A DNA stretch of 64,000 bases from Clostridia bacterium (GCA_017465145.1 JAFTWU010000007.1:44355-108354); one strand, 5' to 3'. Positions 50,291 to 59,207 are shown, counted from the stretch's first letter. A program made the numbers and translations. The notes: generated by a model from the sequence alone, not told the origin.

Positions 50291-51189
50291 GCGTTAAATT
50301 TAAAAACACCGCAAAAGTATATTATTTTGCCCCTGCAAACGAAAACGAAGTATACCCCGAAAAGTCGGGCGTTATCGTTGAAACTTCGCGCGGGCTTGAA
50401 TACGCTACGGTAGTTTTTGGCGTTAAAGAAGTAGAAGAGAGCGAAATAGTTCACCCCTTAAAAACAATCGTAAGAAAGGCGACTAGTAAAGACGAAAAGA
50501 CCGTTAAGGCTAACGAAGAAAAAATTCCAGAAGCAATGGACTTTGCACAGGAAAAAATTCAAGAACTTAACCTTAAAATGAAACTTATCGGTTGCGAATA
50601 TTCTTTCGACGGCAAAAAGTTAGTGTTCTATTTTACTTCTGATAACCGCGTTGATTTCCGCGAACTAGTTAAACTTCTTGCAGCGCGTTTCCATTTAAGA
50701 ATAGAACTTCGCCAAGTTGGTATCCGTGACGAAACCAAAATTTTGGGCGGTATTGCACCGTGCGGAAGAGAATGTTGTTGTGCAAGTTGCATGCCAGACT
50801 TTGGCAAGGTTACTATTAAAATGGCTAAAAATCAAGGCTTGCACCTAAACCCCGGTAAAATAAGCGGGCTTTGTGGCAGACTTATGTGCTGTTTAGAATA
50901 CGAAAACGATTACTATGCAGAAGTTTACGACAAAATGCCCAAACTTGGCGGAACGGTAGGCACGCCAGAAGGGGACGGCATAGTAGTTTCTAACGATATG
51001 TTAAAACTTATCTCAAAAGTCAAAATTTCTAAACCTGACGGTAGCGAAGTTTATAAAGATTTCCCCGTGGATAGACTGTCTTTCAAGCGCAAATGCGACA
51101 ACTGTAAAAAAGACGGCTGTACTAACGCTGACGAAACGGACGATTTAGACGAAGAAACGCAAGAATCTCTTGATAAAATTTTAGATTAA
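50275..51189 (+). CDS. ricT: PSP1-domain protein RicT (YaaT)
   Basis: RicT belongs to the Fe-S-containing Ric complex that, with RicA and RicF, supports RNase Y-dependent mRNA maturation and, in Bacillus, sporulation and biofilm. The 304-residue protein has the PSP1 C-terminal domain (about 60-145) and cysteine groups CGRECCCASC and CGRLMCCLEYEN for cluster binding. It overlaps holB. The RicA/RicF partners are not in this window. Confidence 0.93.
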   Translation: MAKIIGVKFKNTAKVYYFAPANENEVYPEKSGVIVETSRGLEYATVVFGVKEVEESEIVHPLKTIVRKATSKDEKTVKANEEKIPEAMDFAQEKIQELNLKMKLIGCEYSFDGKKLVFYFTSDNRVDFRELVKLLAARFHLRIELRQVGIRDETKILGGIAPCGRECCCASCMPDFGKVTIKMAKNQGLHLNPGKISGLCGRLMCCLEYENDYYAEVYDKMPKLGGTVGTPEGDGIVVSNDMLKLISKVKISKPDGSEVYKDFPVDRLSFKRKCDNCKKDGCTNADETDDLDEETQESLDKILD

Positions 51190-51202
51190 TTTTAATTAAG
51201 TG

Positions 51203-51231
51203 TTTACAAACCAAAATTCTTGTGATAGAAT
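51203..51231 (+). promoter_or_regulatory. Ferredoxin gene promoter
   Basis: TTTACA (51203-51208), 17 bases, TAGAAT (51226-51231). Confidence 0.65.
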
Positions 51232-51263
51232 AATTAAAGAAAATATTTAGGAGGTACAATCCA

Positions 51264-51434
51264 ATGGCATATAAAATTAGTGATGCATGCATTTCTTGTG
51301 GTGCTTGCGCAGACACCTGCCCCGTAGGTGCAATTAGTGAAGGTGATACCCAGTACAATATCGACGCTGAAGCTTGCATAAGCTGTGGCGCGTGTGCAGC
51401 AGGTTGTCCCGTAGAGGCTATTTCAGAAGAATAA
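51264..51434 (+). CDS. 2[4Fe-4S] ferredoxin, clostridial type
   Basis: A 56-residue electron carrier. Two clusters are bound by CISCGACADTCPVGAI and CISCGACAAGCPVEAI, each CxxCxxCxxxCP. AGGAGG precedes the ATG. It lies between ricT and trmN6 with its own promoter and terminator, so it is a stand-alone unit inserted in the tmk-holB-ricT-rsmI neighbourhood. Clostridial-type ferredoxins serve hydrogenases and pyruvate:ferredoxin oxidoreductase; its partner here is not visible. Confidence 0.96.
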   Translation: MAYKISDACISCGACADTCPVGAISEGDTQYNIDAEACISCGACAAGCPVEAISEE

Positions 51435-51447
51435 GAAACAGTCAACC

Positions 51448-51480
51448 TTAAGGCGCGATTAATTCGCGCCTTAATTTTTT
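51448..51480 (+). terminator. Intrinsic terminator after the ferredoxin gene
   Basis: TTAAGGCGCGA / TCGCGCCTTAA with a five-base loop and TTTTTT. It overlaps the extended open frame upstream of trmN6, supporting the later trmN6 start. Confidence 0.92.
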
Positions 51481-51541
51481 GACCTTAAAATTTAGGTCAA
51501 ATCGGTTATATAAAAAAATCAAACGGACTAAAGGAAAGTTT

Positions 51542-52207
51542 ATGCGCGTTTTAGAAGACCTTAACCTAAACGGCTTAAAAATTTATCAAGACGACGAACT
51601 ATACCGCTTTACTTCAGACGCGGTTCTTTTGTCGCGCTTTGCCACCGTTAAAGCGGGGGATAAGGTTGCCGATTTTTGTTCGGGTAGCGGTATCGTTGGT
51701 ATTCACCTTTACGGCTTAAATGAAAAAGCCGTTAAAAGCGTTACCCTTTTTGAAATGCAAAAAGACCTTTACGAACTTTCTTTAGAAAGCATAAAATTTA
51801 ACGGTTTGCAAGATAAATTCTTTGCCGTTAACACCCGCTTGCAAGATATCGGTAGCGACAGAGCGGGGGAATTTTCCCTTATCGTTTGCAACCCACCGTA
51901 TATGGAAAAGGGGAGCGGGGCAAAAGATGAAAAAGAGTGTATTGCCGTTTGCAAGCGTGAAGAAACTCTTTCCCTAAAAGAGCTTGTTTTTACCGCGTCT
52001 AAGTGCTTAAAATTCGGCGGTAGGTTTGCCCTTTGTCACCGTGCAGATAGGCTTGCCGACGTCATTTTTGAACTTCGTACGGCGGGTATAGAGCCAAAAA
52101 GATTGCAATTTATATATTCGGGCAATAAAAAGCCGTATCTATTTTGTATAGAAGGCGTGCGCGGTGGTAAACCTGGTTTAGACGTGCTTACCCCCTTGGA
52201 GAATTAA
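51542..52207 (+). CDS. trmN6: tRNA1(Val) (adenine(37)-N6)-methyltransferase-like protein
   Basis: A 221-residue SAM-dependent methyltransferase related to TrmN6/YfiC. SAM-binding motif DFCSGSGIVGIHL and the catalytic NPPY in VCNPPYMEKGSG mark an N6-adenine enzyme. The start at 51542 is chosen: AAAGGAAAG lies just upstream, and an earlier open frame begins inside the preceding terminator. It lies two bases before rsmI, a conserved pair in Bacillota (yabB-rsmI). Confidence 0.88.
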   Translation: MRVLEDLNLNGLKIYQDDELYRFTSDAVLLSRFATVKAGDKVADFCSGSGIVGIHLYGLNEKAVKSVTLFEMQKDLYELSLESIKFNGLQDKFFAVNTRLQDIGSDRAGEFSLIVCNPPYMEKGSGAKDEKECIAVCKREETLSLKELVFTASKCLKFGGRFALCHRADRLADVIFELRTAGIEPKRLQFIYSGNKKPYLFCIEGVRGGKPGLDVLTPLEN

Positions 52208-52208
52208 T

Positions 52209-53009
52209 ATGTTATATTTTGTAGCAACACCTATCGGCAACTTAAAAGATATGTCTTATCGCGCGGTAGAAGTTTTGTCGCAAGTCGATGAAATCGCTTG
52301 TGAAGACACCCGCCACTCTCAAGTTTTGCTTAATCATTATGGCATTAAAAAGCCACTAGTTTCTTACCATAAGTTTAACGAAAGGGAAAGCGGACAAAAA
52401 ATTATAGATAAACTTATTGCGGGCAAAAATATTGCCGTTATAACTGATGCGGGTATGCCCGTTATATCAGACCCCGGCAACGTTTTAGTTAATATGCTAT
52501 ACGAAAACGGGTTAGAATATACCGTAGTTCCGGGCGCTTGCGCGTGTGTTTCTGCGCTAGTATTAAGCGGGCTTAATAGCGAAAGATTTTGCTTTATAGG
52601 GTTTTTACCGCAAAAAGCAAGCGAAAGAAAGGCGCTGCTTGAAAAGTATAAGAGCCTTGATATGACGCTTATTTTCTATTGTGCACCCCACGATATTAAA
52701 AAGGATATAGAAACCGTTTATTCCGTATTGGGCGATAGAAGTGCCGTTGCCGTTAAAGAAATAACTAAACTGCACGAACGTGCCGAAAGGTTTAATTTAG
52801 CAGACGGCTTGCCAACTGAACCTAAAGGGGAATACGTTTTAGTGGTTGAAGGGGCAAAAGAAAACGCCGACTTCTTATCCTTAACGGAAAAAGGGCATAT
52901 AGAACTTTATTTGTCGCAAGGTATGGACAAAAAGGACGCGTTAAAACGCGTTGCTAAAGAGCGTGGCGTTGCAAAATCTACCCTTTATAAATACACCATA
53001 GAAGACTAG
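52209..53009 (+). CDS. rsmI: 16S rRNA (cytidine(1402)-2'-O)-methyltransferase
   Basis: RsmI methylates the ribose of C1402 in 16S rRNA. The 266-residue protein starts with the tetrapyrrole-methylase-type motif TPIGNLKDMSYRAVEVL, has EDTRHSQVLLNHYGI, the SAM loop ITDAGMPVISDPG, and PGACACVSALVLSGL. It is coupled to trmN6. Length is near normal, with a short helical tail. No Shine-Dalgarno beyond GGAG in the trmN6 end. Confidence 0.96.
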   Translation: MLYFVATPIGNLKDMSYRAVEVLSQVDEIACEDTRHSQVLLNHYGIKKPLVSYHKFNERESGQKIIDKLIAGKNIAVITDAGMPVISDPGNVLVNMLYENGLEYTVVPGACACVSALVLSGLNSERFCFIGFLPQKASERKALLEKYKSLDMTLIFYCAPHDIKKDIETVYSVLGDRSAVAVKEITKLHERAERFNLADGLPTEPKGEYVLVVEGAKENADFLSLTEKGHIELYLSQGMDKKDALKRVAKERGVAKSTLYKYTIED

Positions 53010-53026
53010 TGCATTACGCTAAATTA

Positions 53027-53056
53027 AAAAAGACGCTTTAACTAAAGCGTCTTTTA
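53027..53056. terminator. Bidirectional intrinsic terminator
   Basis: AAAAGACGCTTTA / TAAAGCGTCTTTT, perfect stem with T-tracts on both strands, between rsmI and convergent dut. Confidence 0.92.
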
Positions 53057-53091
53057 TTTTTTAATTTTTAGTTTAATTATTCGGTTAACGG

Positions 53092-53568
53092 TTATTTTTT
53101 ATCGGTGCTACCAAAACCGCCCGTGCGAACGCCACAAGCATCGTCGTCAACGGTAATGCCGTATTCAACGAAAATACCTTGAGCAAAGGCTTGACCTTTT
53201 TCAATGGTTAAAGGAAGGTCGCCACAGTTGGTAAGTTTAATAAAAATATGACCTTCGTTATCGGCGAAGTAGTAATCGCTATCAATAATGCCAACGGTGT
53301 TGTTTAAGGTAAGGCGATACTTAAAGCCTAAACTACTGCGCGGATAAATTTTAAGCACCCACCCTTCGTCTATTTTAACCCTGATACCCGTTGCAACCTT
53401 AACCGTTTTACCGGGTGCAACGTTAAAAGATGCGGGGGCAAAAAAATCGTAGCCCGCACTACCGCTAGTTGCCCTTTTAGGAAGAATTATGTCTTCATAA
53501 GCGGAAATGGGTGCAACGCCGTCAAACTGAGTTACACTAACTTTTTCAAACTTTGCAATTTTTTTCAT
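53092..53568 (-). CDS. dut: dUTP diphosphatase
   Basis: Dut hydrolyses dUTP, keeping uracil out of DNA. The 158-residue trimeric type has the five motifs: SAGYDFFAPAS (I), PRSSLGFKYRLTLNNTVGIIDSDY (II-III), GQAFAQGIF (IV) and RTGGFGSTDKK (V). The family is usually 140-160 residues. An N-terminal extension of about 30 residues is modest. The usual motif aspartates and the final Phe are present. Confidence 0.94.
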   Translation of the reverse strand: MKKIAKFEKVSVTQFDGVAPISAYEDIILPKRATSGSAGYDFFAPASFNVAPGKTVKVATGIRVKIDEGWVLKIYPRSSLGFKYRLTLNNTVGIIDSDYYFADNEGHIFIKLTNCGDLPLTIEKGQAFAQGIFVEYGITVDDDACGVRTGGFGSTDKK

Positions 53569-53655
53569 ATAATCACCAACAAAAGTTTTCTAATAAAATT
53601 ATATCAAATATTATGCGCAAAAGCAATAGCAATTTTCTTGCTTGCGCCCCTAAGA

Positions 53656-54831
53656 TTAAAGTTTTTTGCCAAGCGGTTTTAGGCGTTTATTGTATATAAA
53701 AGTAAAGGTTGCCGTAAGCAAAAAGGTTAGAAGAGCAAAGGCGGGGAAAAGCCAAATTAAATCTTTTGCAATAAGACCAAAAAGTGGGGGCATAATCATA
53801 ATACCCGTGTTGCAAGCCACCATGCAAAATCCCACGATAGACGGCGAAACGTCCGCGCCAAAGTTGTTGGGCGTGGCGTGTATAAGGTTGGGGAAGGTTG
53901 GACCTATACCAAAGCCAATAAGAACTATTAAAACGCCCTTAACTATAGGTGGAACGGGGGTAAATAGCCCTATAAGTGCCACACCTATAACGATATAGCC
54001 TATTTTAAGAATAGTTCCGCAAGAAATTTTATTCGCAACAAAACCAACTATAAACCTGCTTGCCATAATTCCAACGAAATATAGCGTAAGGAATAACGAC
54101 GCGACGTCGGGGTTAAGCCCTTCTGATAAGACAAGATAGGTGCTTGCCCAAATATCGCAAGTAAATTCTAGCGCCGTTGCAAAAAAGAAGGTGCACCAAG
54201 CACTTCTAACCGCAGGCATTTTTAACATTTGACGGGTGGAAAGAATTTTGCTATCCGTTTGTTTCTTTTCGGGAGTATTGCTTTTAACTTTATTCCAAAG
54301 TGGTAAGGCGACAACTGATAAAACCGCAAGCCCCGCCTGAATAAAAAATATCGTTTTATAGCCCACTCTCCAACCGCCCGCAACGGAAAGGGTAAAACTC
54401 ATAATAAAGGGGCTTAGCGCCACGCCTAGACCGTAAAAACCGTGCATAAAGTTCATATGCGTTGGTTTATAGTGCAAAGAAACGTAGTTGTTAACGGCAG
54501 CGTCTATCGCGCCCGCGCCAAAACCAAGCGGAACGCAAAAAAGCATTATCCACCAAACGTTAGGGGATAAAGAAAACCCTAAAAGCGCGCCCGCCGTCGT
54601 TATAGTGCTAAGAGCGGTAACGGGGCCCGTGCCAAGTTTTTTAATTATGCGCGCGCTAAAAAAACTTGCCAAAACCGTGCTTAAAGATATAAGCATAGAA
54701 AGTATACTTTGATAGCCAACGGGTATGTTAAGGCTAGCGTACATATCAGGCCAAGCAGAACCAAGTGCCGAATCGGGCACGCCAAGACCGATATATATCG
54801 TGCATATAATACAAAGCAAAAACGTTGCCAA
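53656..54831 (-). CDS. MFS transporter
   Basis: A major facilitator superfamily transporter of about 391 residues with twelve helices. The first helix GVPDSALGSAWPDMYASLNI is typical of the FucP/YfkF-like group, and GFGAGAIDAAVNNYVSLHY and FYGLGVALSP follow. TTG at 54831 is chosen since AAAGGAG lies eight bases upstream, whereas the GTG at 54870 lacks one. Substrate unknown (sugars or drugs). Its closest named relatives cannot be set from sequence alone. Confidence 0.85.
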   Translation of the reverse strand: MATFLLCIICTIYIGLGVPDSALGSAWPDMYASLNIPVGYQSILSMLISLSTVLASFFSARIIKKLGTGPVTALSTITTAGALLGFSLSPNVWWIMLFCVPLGFGAGAIDAAVNNYVSLHYKPTHMNFMHGFYGLGVALSPFIMSFTLSVAGGWRVGYKTIFFIQAGLAVLSVVALPLWNKVKSNTPEKKQTDSKILSTRQMLKMPAVRSAWCTFFFATALEFTCDIWASTYLVLSEGLNPDVASLFLTLYFVGIMASRFIVGFVANKISCGTILKIGYIVIGVALIGLFTPVPPIVKGVLIVLIGFGIGPTFPNLIHATPNNFGADVSPSIVGFCMVACNTGIMIMPPLFGLIAKDLIWLFPAFALLTFLLTATFTFIYNKRLKPLGKKL

Positions 54832-55033
54832 ATTCCGCACTCCTTTAATATGATAAGACAATTTTATCACAAACGGCGAAAAAAAGCGAAGGGTTTAACG
54901 AATAAAACGAATAATTTTAGCCAAAATATATTATTATTTTAAATGGCAAATTGCCACGAAAAGAAGTTAAAAATATACCCGTGCGAAAGGCGAAAAAAAC
55001 AGAGCAAAAAGACGAGTAATTTTTCAAGCGGTA

Positions 55034-55062
55034 TTGACAAGTTAAACAAAAAAACATAAAAT
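55034..55062 (+). promoter_or_regulatory. Promoter of the LOG gene
   Basis: TTGACA (55034-55039), 17 bases, TAAAAT (55057-55062). Confidence 0.75.
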
Positions 55063-55092
55063 AAAATATAGCAAAAATAAGGAGGCTTTAAT

Positions 55093-55686
55093 ATGAAAGT
55101 GTGTGTATACGGCGCTTCAAGTGAGCGCATTGATGAAAAATATAAAAACGCCGGTTTTGACCTTGGCAAAAAAATGGGAGCAAAAGGCTACACCCTAGTT
55201 TTTGGTGCGGGTGCAGAAGGTATGATGGGTGCGGTTGCGCGCGGTTTCCACGCAGGTGGGGGCAAGGTGCACGGCTATATTCCCAAGTTCTTTGAAGAAG
55301 GTGGATACGAAGCCATTTATTACGATTGCGACGAACTTAACTTTACCGAAACTATGGCGGAAAGAAAGACGGGCATGGAAAACGAGTGCGATGCGTTTAT
55401 TATCACCCCCGGTGGCATAGGTACGTTTGAAGAATTTTTCCAAGTGTTCACCTTAAAGCAACTAGGTCGTCACGACAAGGCGATAGTTTTGTTTAATAGT
55501 TACGGCTATTACGACGATATGCGCGTGCTTATTGAAGACGCTATCAAGTCAAAGTTCGTTAACAAAGAGTGCGCTCATCTTATTAAATATTGCGACACCG
55601 TTGAAGAAATTATGGAATATTTAGAAAGTTATACCCCAAGCGATATCGCGTGGAGCAGGTTAAAACGAATTCGTGACGACGGCTAA
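55093..55686 (+). CDS. LOG family (TIGR00730) nucleotide phosphoribohydrolase
   Basis: A 197-residue Rossmann-fold protein of the LOG family (lysine-decarboxylase-like name is historical). GAGAEGMMGAVARG and the catalytic PGGIGTFEEFFQ motif, with the nearby MAERKTGM, mark it as a likely nucleoside 5'-monophosphate phosphoribohydrolase that releases bases. AAGGAGG precedes the ATG. It is followed by maf, so a nucleotide-housekeeping pair is likely. Confidence 0.92.
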   Translation: MKVCVYGASSERIDEKYKNAGFDLGKKMGAKGYTLVFGAGAEGMMGAVARGFHAGGGKVHGYIPKFFEEGGYEAIYYDCDELNFTETMAERKTGMENECDAFIITPGGIGTFEEFFQVFTLKQLGRHDKAIVLFNSYGYYDDMRVLIEDAIKSKFVNKECAHLIKYCDTVEEIMEYLESYTPSDIAWSRLKRIRDDG

Positions 55687-55718
55687 AAGGTAAAGGACTT
55701 TCAAACGATTAAGAGAAA

Positions 55719-56288
55719 ATGCAACTGATTTTGGCAAGCGCATCACCGCGCCGAAAAGATATATTAACTGAATACGGCTATACTTTTAAGATAATTACCG
55801 CCGATTACGAAGAAAAGGCGTTTACAACTAGCCCCGAAGAAACGGTAAAAGAATTTGCTTTGGGCAAAGCCACCGCCGTTTATCAAAGTCTATCCGCAAA
55901 GGATAGAGAAGATAGCGTTGTGCTTGGCGCGGATACCGTGGTTAGTTTAGATGGCAAAATTTTAGGCAAACCCCAAGGGGTAGAAGACGCGAAGGAAATG
56001 CTTAAAAGCCTATCGAATAGGGCGCACGCAGTATATACGGGTTACGCTATCGTAAGTAAAAGTGGCGTAATACAAAAAGCCGTTAAAACGGAAGTGGTTT
56101 TTAACGCTTTAGCCGATAGTTTAATAGAAGAATACGTTGCTACGGGCAAGCCTTTAGATAAAGCGGGAGCTTACGGCATACAAGACGGCTATCCTTTGGC
56201 AAGTGCGGTAAACGGCAGTTTATATAACGTTATCGGTTTGCCGATAGAAGAAATTGATATAGAACTTAAAAAGATATTAAAAAAATAA
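55719..56288 (+). CDS. maf: Maf family nucleoside triphosphate pyrophosphatase
   Basis: Maf hydrolyses non-canonical nucleotides such as dTTP/UTP derivatives, preventing incorporation. The 189-residue protein has LILASASPRRKDIL (3-16), GADTVVSLDGKILGKP (about 69-85) and KAGAYGIQDGYPLASAVNGSLYNVIGLP (about 147-175). The family is also linked with cell division arrest. It is 32 bases after the LOG gene. No strong ribosome-binding site; AAGAGAAA is weak. Confidence 0.95.
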   Translation: MQLILASASPRRKDILTEYGYTFKIITADYEEKAFTTSPEETVKEFALGKATAVYQSLSAKDREDSVVLGADTVVSLDGKILGKPQGVEDAKEMLKSLSNRAHAVYTGYAIVSKSGVIQKAVKTEVVFNALADSLIEEYVATGKPLDKAGAYGIQDGYPLASAVNGSLYNVIGLPIEEIDIELKKILKK

Positions 56289-56327
56289 AAATAAAAGCAA
56301 AAGATATTTAGACAAGGAGAATAAGAA

Positions 56328-57620
56328 ATGATTGATATTTTTTCCATAAAAGACTTTAAGTTTCCAAAAGGCTTTGAATGGGGCGCGTCAACGGCAGGTC
56401 ACCAAATAGAAGGCGACAACGTTAATAGCCAATGGTGGCATATGGAAAACAAAAGGCTAAAAGAAGGAACTGACCCGCAATGGGAAGTTTCTGGTAAGGC
56501 TTGCAATAGTTATAATATGTGGAAAGAAGATAACGACCTTTTGCAAGAAATTGGCTGTGGCGTTTACAGAATGAGCGTTGAGTGGTCAAGAATAGAACCT
56601 AACGACGGCGACTTTAGACAAGAAGAAGTCGACCACTATATCCGCATTTTCGAAGACCTTAAAAAGCGTGGAATAAAAGTAAGCGTAACCCTAGTTCATT
56701 TCTGCTGGCCGGAATGGTTTGAGAAAAAAGGCGCGTTTACTAATCCTAGTTGGGAAGATGCCCTTAAATATTGGGAAAGATATTTAAATTACATAGTTCC
56801 TAAAATCGCACAATACGTTGATAGTTGGTGCGTTATGAACGAGTTTAACCTTGGTTATAAAGAAAGCGACTTTTTCTATAAAGAAAGGTGCGTAAGGTTG
56901 CACGCAAGGGCTTATCATATTATTAAACAATATTCAGACAAGCCTATAAGCACGGCGCACGCGCATATTCAATTCGTTCCAAAACGCTTAGGTGACGAGT
57001 TCGACGGTGCAATTGCTAAATATTACGACGTTATAAATAACGAATTTTGGTATCACGCAATCAGAACGGGCGAAATAGTTTTCCCGCACAGAGATGCTTT
57101 TTACGATAAAGAAATTAAAAACGCCTGCGACTATTGGGCGGTTAACACCTATCGCAGACGTTTGGTTGATAGCAGAATAGAATCTACTAGGGGCAAAACT
57201 TATGCTTTTTCTATAATGGATTTAACCACAAGAACGGAATTCTATATAGATGAATTTAACCCAGAATGTATAATTCATAACCTTTCAAAGTTAAGGGATA
57301 AGCCCGTAGTTATAACTGAAAACGGCATTTCATCTGATAAAGACGAGTTCCGTATCGTGTGGATACTAGAATACCTTACCGCCCTAAAAGAAGCCATTGA
57401 TTCTGGCGTAGACGTAAGGGGCTATTACTATTGGTCACTTTTAGATAACTACGAATGGGGCTCATACAGACCTAAATTTGGTTTAGTAGACGTTGATAGG
57501 GCAAACGGCTTTAAGCGTACCATTAAACCAAGTGGACATTTCTATAAGGAAATTATCAAAAACAACGGCTTTAGCCAAGAAATACTTAGAAAATACTTAA
57601 CCGAACAACCTAGGATTTAA
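56328..57620 (+). CDS. Glycoside hydrolase family 1 protein
   Basis: A 430-residue beta-glycosidase-type TIM barrel. The start FPKGFEWGASTAGHQIEGD is the GH1 signature. The acid/base glutamate lies in CVMNEFN (NEF replaces the usual NEP), and the nucleophile in VITENGISS. YYYWSLLDNYEWG is the C-terminal substrate motif. No signal peptide, so intracellular. Substrate (phospho-beta-glucoside or beta-glucoside) is unassigned; it is slightly shorter than the typical 450-480. AAGGAG precedes the ATG. Confidence 0.92.
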   Translation: MIDIFSIKDFKFPKGFEWGASTAGHQIEGDNVNSQWWHMENKRLKEGTDPQWEVSGKACNSYNMWKEDNDLLQEIGCGVYRMSVEWSRIEPNDGDFRQEEVDHYIRIFEDLKKRGIKVSVTLVHFCWPEWFEKKGAFTNPSWEDALKYWERYLNYIVPKIAQYVDSWCVMNEFNLGYKESDFFYKERCVRLHARAYHIIKQYSDKPISTAHAHIQFVPKRLGDEFDGAIAKYYDVINNEFWYHAIRTGEIVFPHRDAFYDKEIKNACDYWAVNTYRRRLVDSRIESTRGKTYAFSIMDLTTRTEFYIDEFNPECIIHNLSKLRDKPVVITENGISSDKDEFRIVWILEYLTALKEAIDSGVDVRGYYYWSLLDNYEWGSYRPKFGLVDVDRANGFKRTIKPSGHFYKEIIKNNGFSQEILRKYLTEQPRI

Positions 57621-57657
57621 TAAGGGTAAGGAAATAAAGCGTGTAAAAAACGAAAAG

Positions 57658-57688
57658 AAACGGTGAACGAAAAGTTCACCGTTTTTTA
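57658..57688 (+). terminator. Intrinsic terminator after the GH1 gene
   Basis: AAACGGTGAAC / GTTCACCGTTT with a five-base loop, followed by TTT. Confidence 0.9.
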
Positions 57689-57750
57689 CTTATTATATTG
57701 ATATAACTTGAAGAGATTGCCTAAGCCTTGGTAAAAAGTTTATTTAAAAT

Positions 57751-58896
57751 TTAAGCGACTTTTTCTACCGTTAAAGTAAAGTCTAGCAAATTAACGGTCA
57801 ATTTGTAAGTGCCGTCTTGTCTAAACTGAGAGTCCTGAGAAACGTCTTCTTCATCACCGATTACGGTAAGGGTATAACGCATTCCAAGTTCGGGATAAAA
57901 GGTCGGAGAATAGTCGTATGCGCTTGCGGTAAGGGTGTGTTCAAACAAGTAAGGGGTGTTTTCATTTTTCGGTGAAAGCACGGTGCCTTGCCACCCAACT
58001 TGGCAAAAATAATTTGCGGTTTCGGGGGATAAAAGTTCTAACCTTAAAACGTAAGTCTTTGCGTTAAAATAAACCTTATAAGTGCCACCAACGTGAACTC
58101 GAACGCTTTGCACGTTATTAGTGTTATAGTAAATCAACCTATCTTTAAGCGTGTTTTCCACCGTCATTTTATAGTGGCTGTTGTGCGATTCACTATAAAA
58201 ACCGATAGAAGAGTTGCGCGGTATCGTTTTTTCAATAAAATATTCGTTCGTTGCGCTGTTAAACGACATAGGTGTATAGGTGTGGTCGTCAAGAGAAACG
58301 TGAACGTTCAGTTCGCAACTTTTTATCGTTTCGTATACGGGGGTATCAATATCTTTAACCTTAACCATATCAATGGCAAAAGTTTCTACGTCTAAAATAA
58401 GGTTGTAAACCCCTTGTTTAATAATATTTATTTGTAGTGGGTTGCCTTTTGATGTGTATTCAACCGAGGCGTATTCTTGGTCGGTACTGTCGGAAAGGCT
58501 GGCGTAGATAGTGCCAAGGTCAGTTATTTTTTTGTAATAAATTACCTGAAAAAAATCTTCTACGTAAAAGTAAATATTGTGGTAAATTCGCTTATTTTCG
58601 TTTTCTTTATCAAGGGTAAAAGGTCTGTCGATAGTATAGTTACCGTTAATTTCAGTAACTAGGTCTATTGACGAAGAATTATAATAAATTTCGCCGTCTA
58701 TATATTCGTAATCATCGTCGGTTGGTGGAGTGAATTCCGATAGGTCGATAGAGTTGTCGATTTGCGGAAGACCACCCGTGTCGCCATCGTCGCCATCTCT
58801 GTCGTCAAGACCTGCAAAAAGGTCGCAACCAGCAAAAGGAACCAAACTGATGAGAAGCAATAGCGTTACTATAAAATATAAAAACTTTCTTTTCAT
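57751..58896 (-). CDS. Lipoprotein with three beta-sandwich-like repeats
   Basis: A 381-residue predicted lipoprotein: signal peptide with lipobox FAGC at about 21-24, then an acidic linker and about three repeat modules of 70-90 residues, each ending with a G-x-Y-x-hydrophobic strand pattern (GVYNLILDVETFAIDMVKV, GTYKVYFNAKTYVLRLELL, GTYKLTVNLLDFTLTVEKV). This resembles carbohydrate-binding starch/glycan modules, but I cannot name the family. GGAG precedes the ATG. It lies convergent to the GH1 gene. Confidence 0.75.
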   Translation of the reverse strand: MKRKFLYFIVTLLLLISLVPFAGCDLFAGLDDRDGDDGDTGGLPQIDNSIDLSEFTPPTDDDYEYIDGEIYYNSSSIDLVTEINGNYTIDRPFTLDKENENKRIYHNIYFYVEDFFQVIYYKKITDLGTIYASLSDSTDQEYASVEYTSKGNPLQINIIKQGVYNLILDVETFAIDMVKVKDIDTPVYETIKSCELNVHVSLDDHTYTPMSFNSATNEYFIEKTIPRNSSIGFYSESHNSHYKMTVENTLKDRLIYYNTNNVQSVRVHVGGTYKVYFNAKTYVLRLELLSPETANYFCQVGWQGTVLSPKNENTPYLFEHTLTASAYDYSPTFYPELGMRYTLTVIGDEEDVSQDSQFRQDGTYKLTVNLLDFTLTVEKVA

Positions 58897-58971
58897 AATA
58901 AACTCCTTTAACGGTAGTTTCTAATTTTATTATAGCACGAAAAAAATTTAAAGCAAGATTGAAGGCAAAAA

Positions 58972-59000
58972 TTGACTTGCGTTTTTAACAAGAGTATAAT
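58972..59000 (+). promoter_or_regulatory. XRE gene promoter, positioned for a leaderless transcript
   Basis: TTGACT (58972-58977), 17 bases, TATAAT (58995-59000). The start codon begins only six bases after the -10 box, so transcript and translation starts coincide. Confidence 0.65.
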
Positions 59001-59006
59001 AAAAAT

Positions 59007-59207
59007 ATGTTTGGAGAAAGATTAAAAGAGTTGAGAAAAGAAAATAATATAACGCAACAGCAGTTGTCCGATTCGCTTGGTTGCAGTCAATCTATGATTG
59101 CGCGTTGGGAGAGCGGGGAATGTGAGCCAACCGAAAGCGTTATTAAAAAAGTTGCAGAGTATTTTAGCGTTTCTGCCGACTATCTTTTAGGTATTAGTGA
59201 AGTATAA
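59007..59207 (+). CDS. XRE family helix-turn-helix regulator
   Basis: A 66-residue single-domain repressor-like protein (HTH_3). RLKELRKENNITQQQLSDSLGCSQSMIARWESGECEPTESVIKKVAEYF covers five helices, with the recognition helix around QSMIARWESG, ending SADYLLGISEV. No ligand domain is present. Its promoter -10 box is six bases from the ATG with no ribosome-binding site, indicating a leaderless mRNA. The N-terminus fits the domain boundary, so a later start is unlikely. Target genes are unknown. Confidence 0.9.
   Translation: MFGERLKELRKENNITQQQLSDSLGCSQSMIARWESGECEPTESVIKKVAEYFSVSADYLLGISEV

Noticed and set aside
51122-51445. Minus-strand frame across the ferredoxin gene
   Set aside because: Shadow of two repeated CxxCxxC motifs; the plus-strand ferredoxin is unmistakable.
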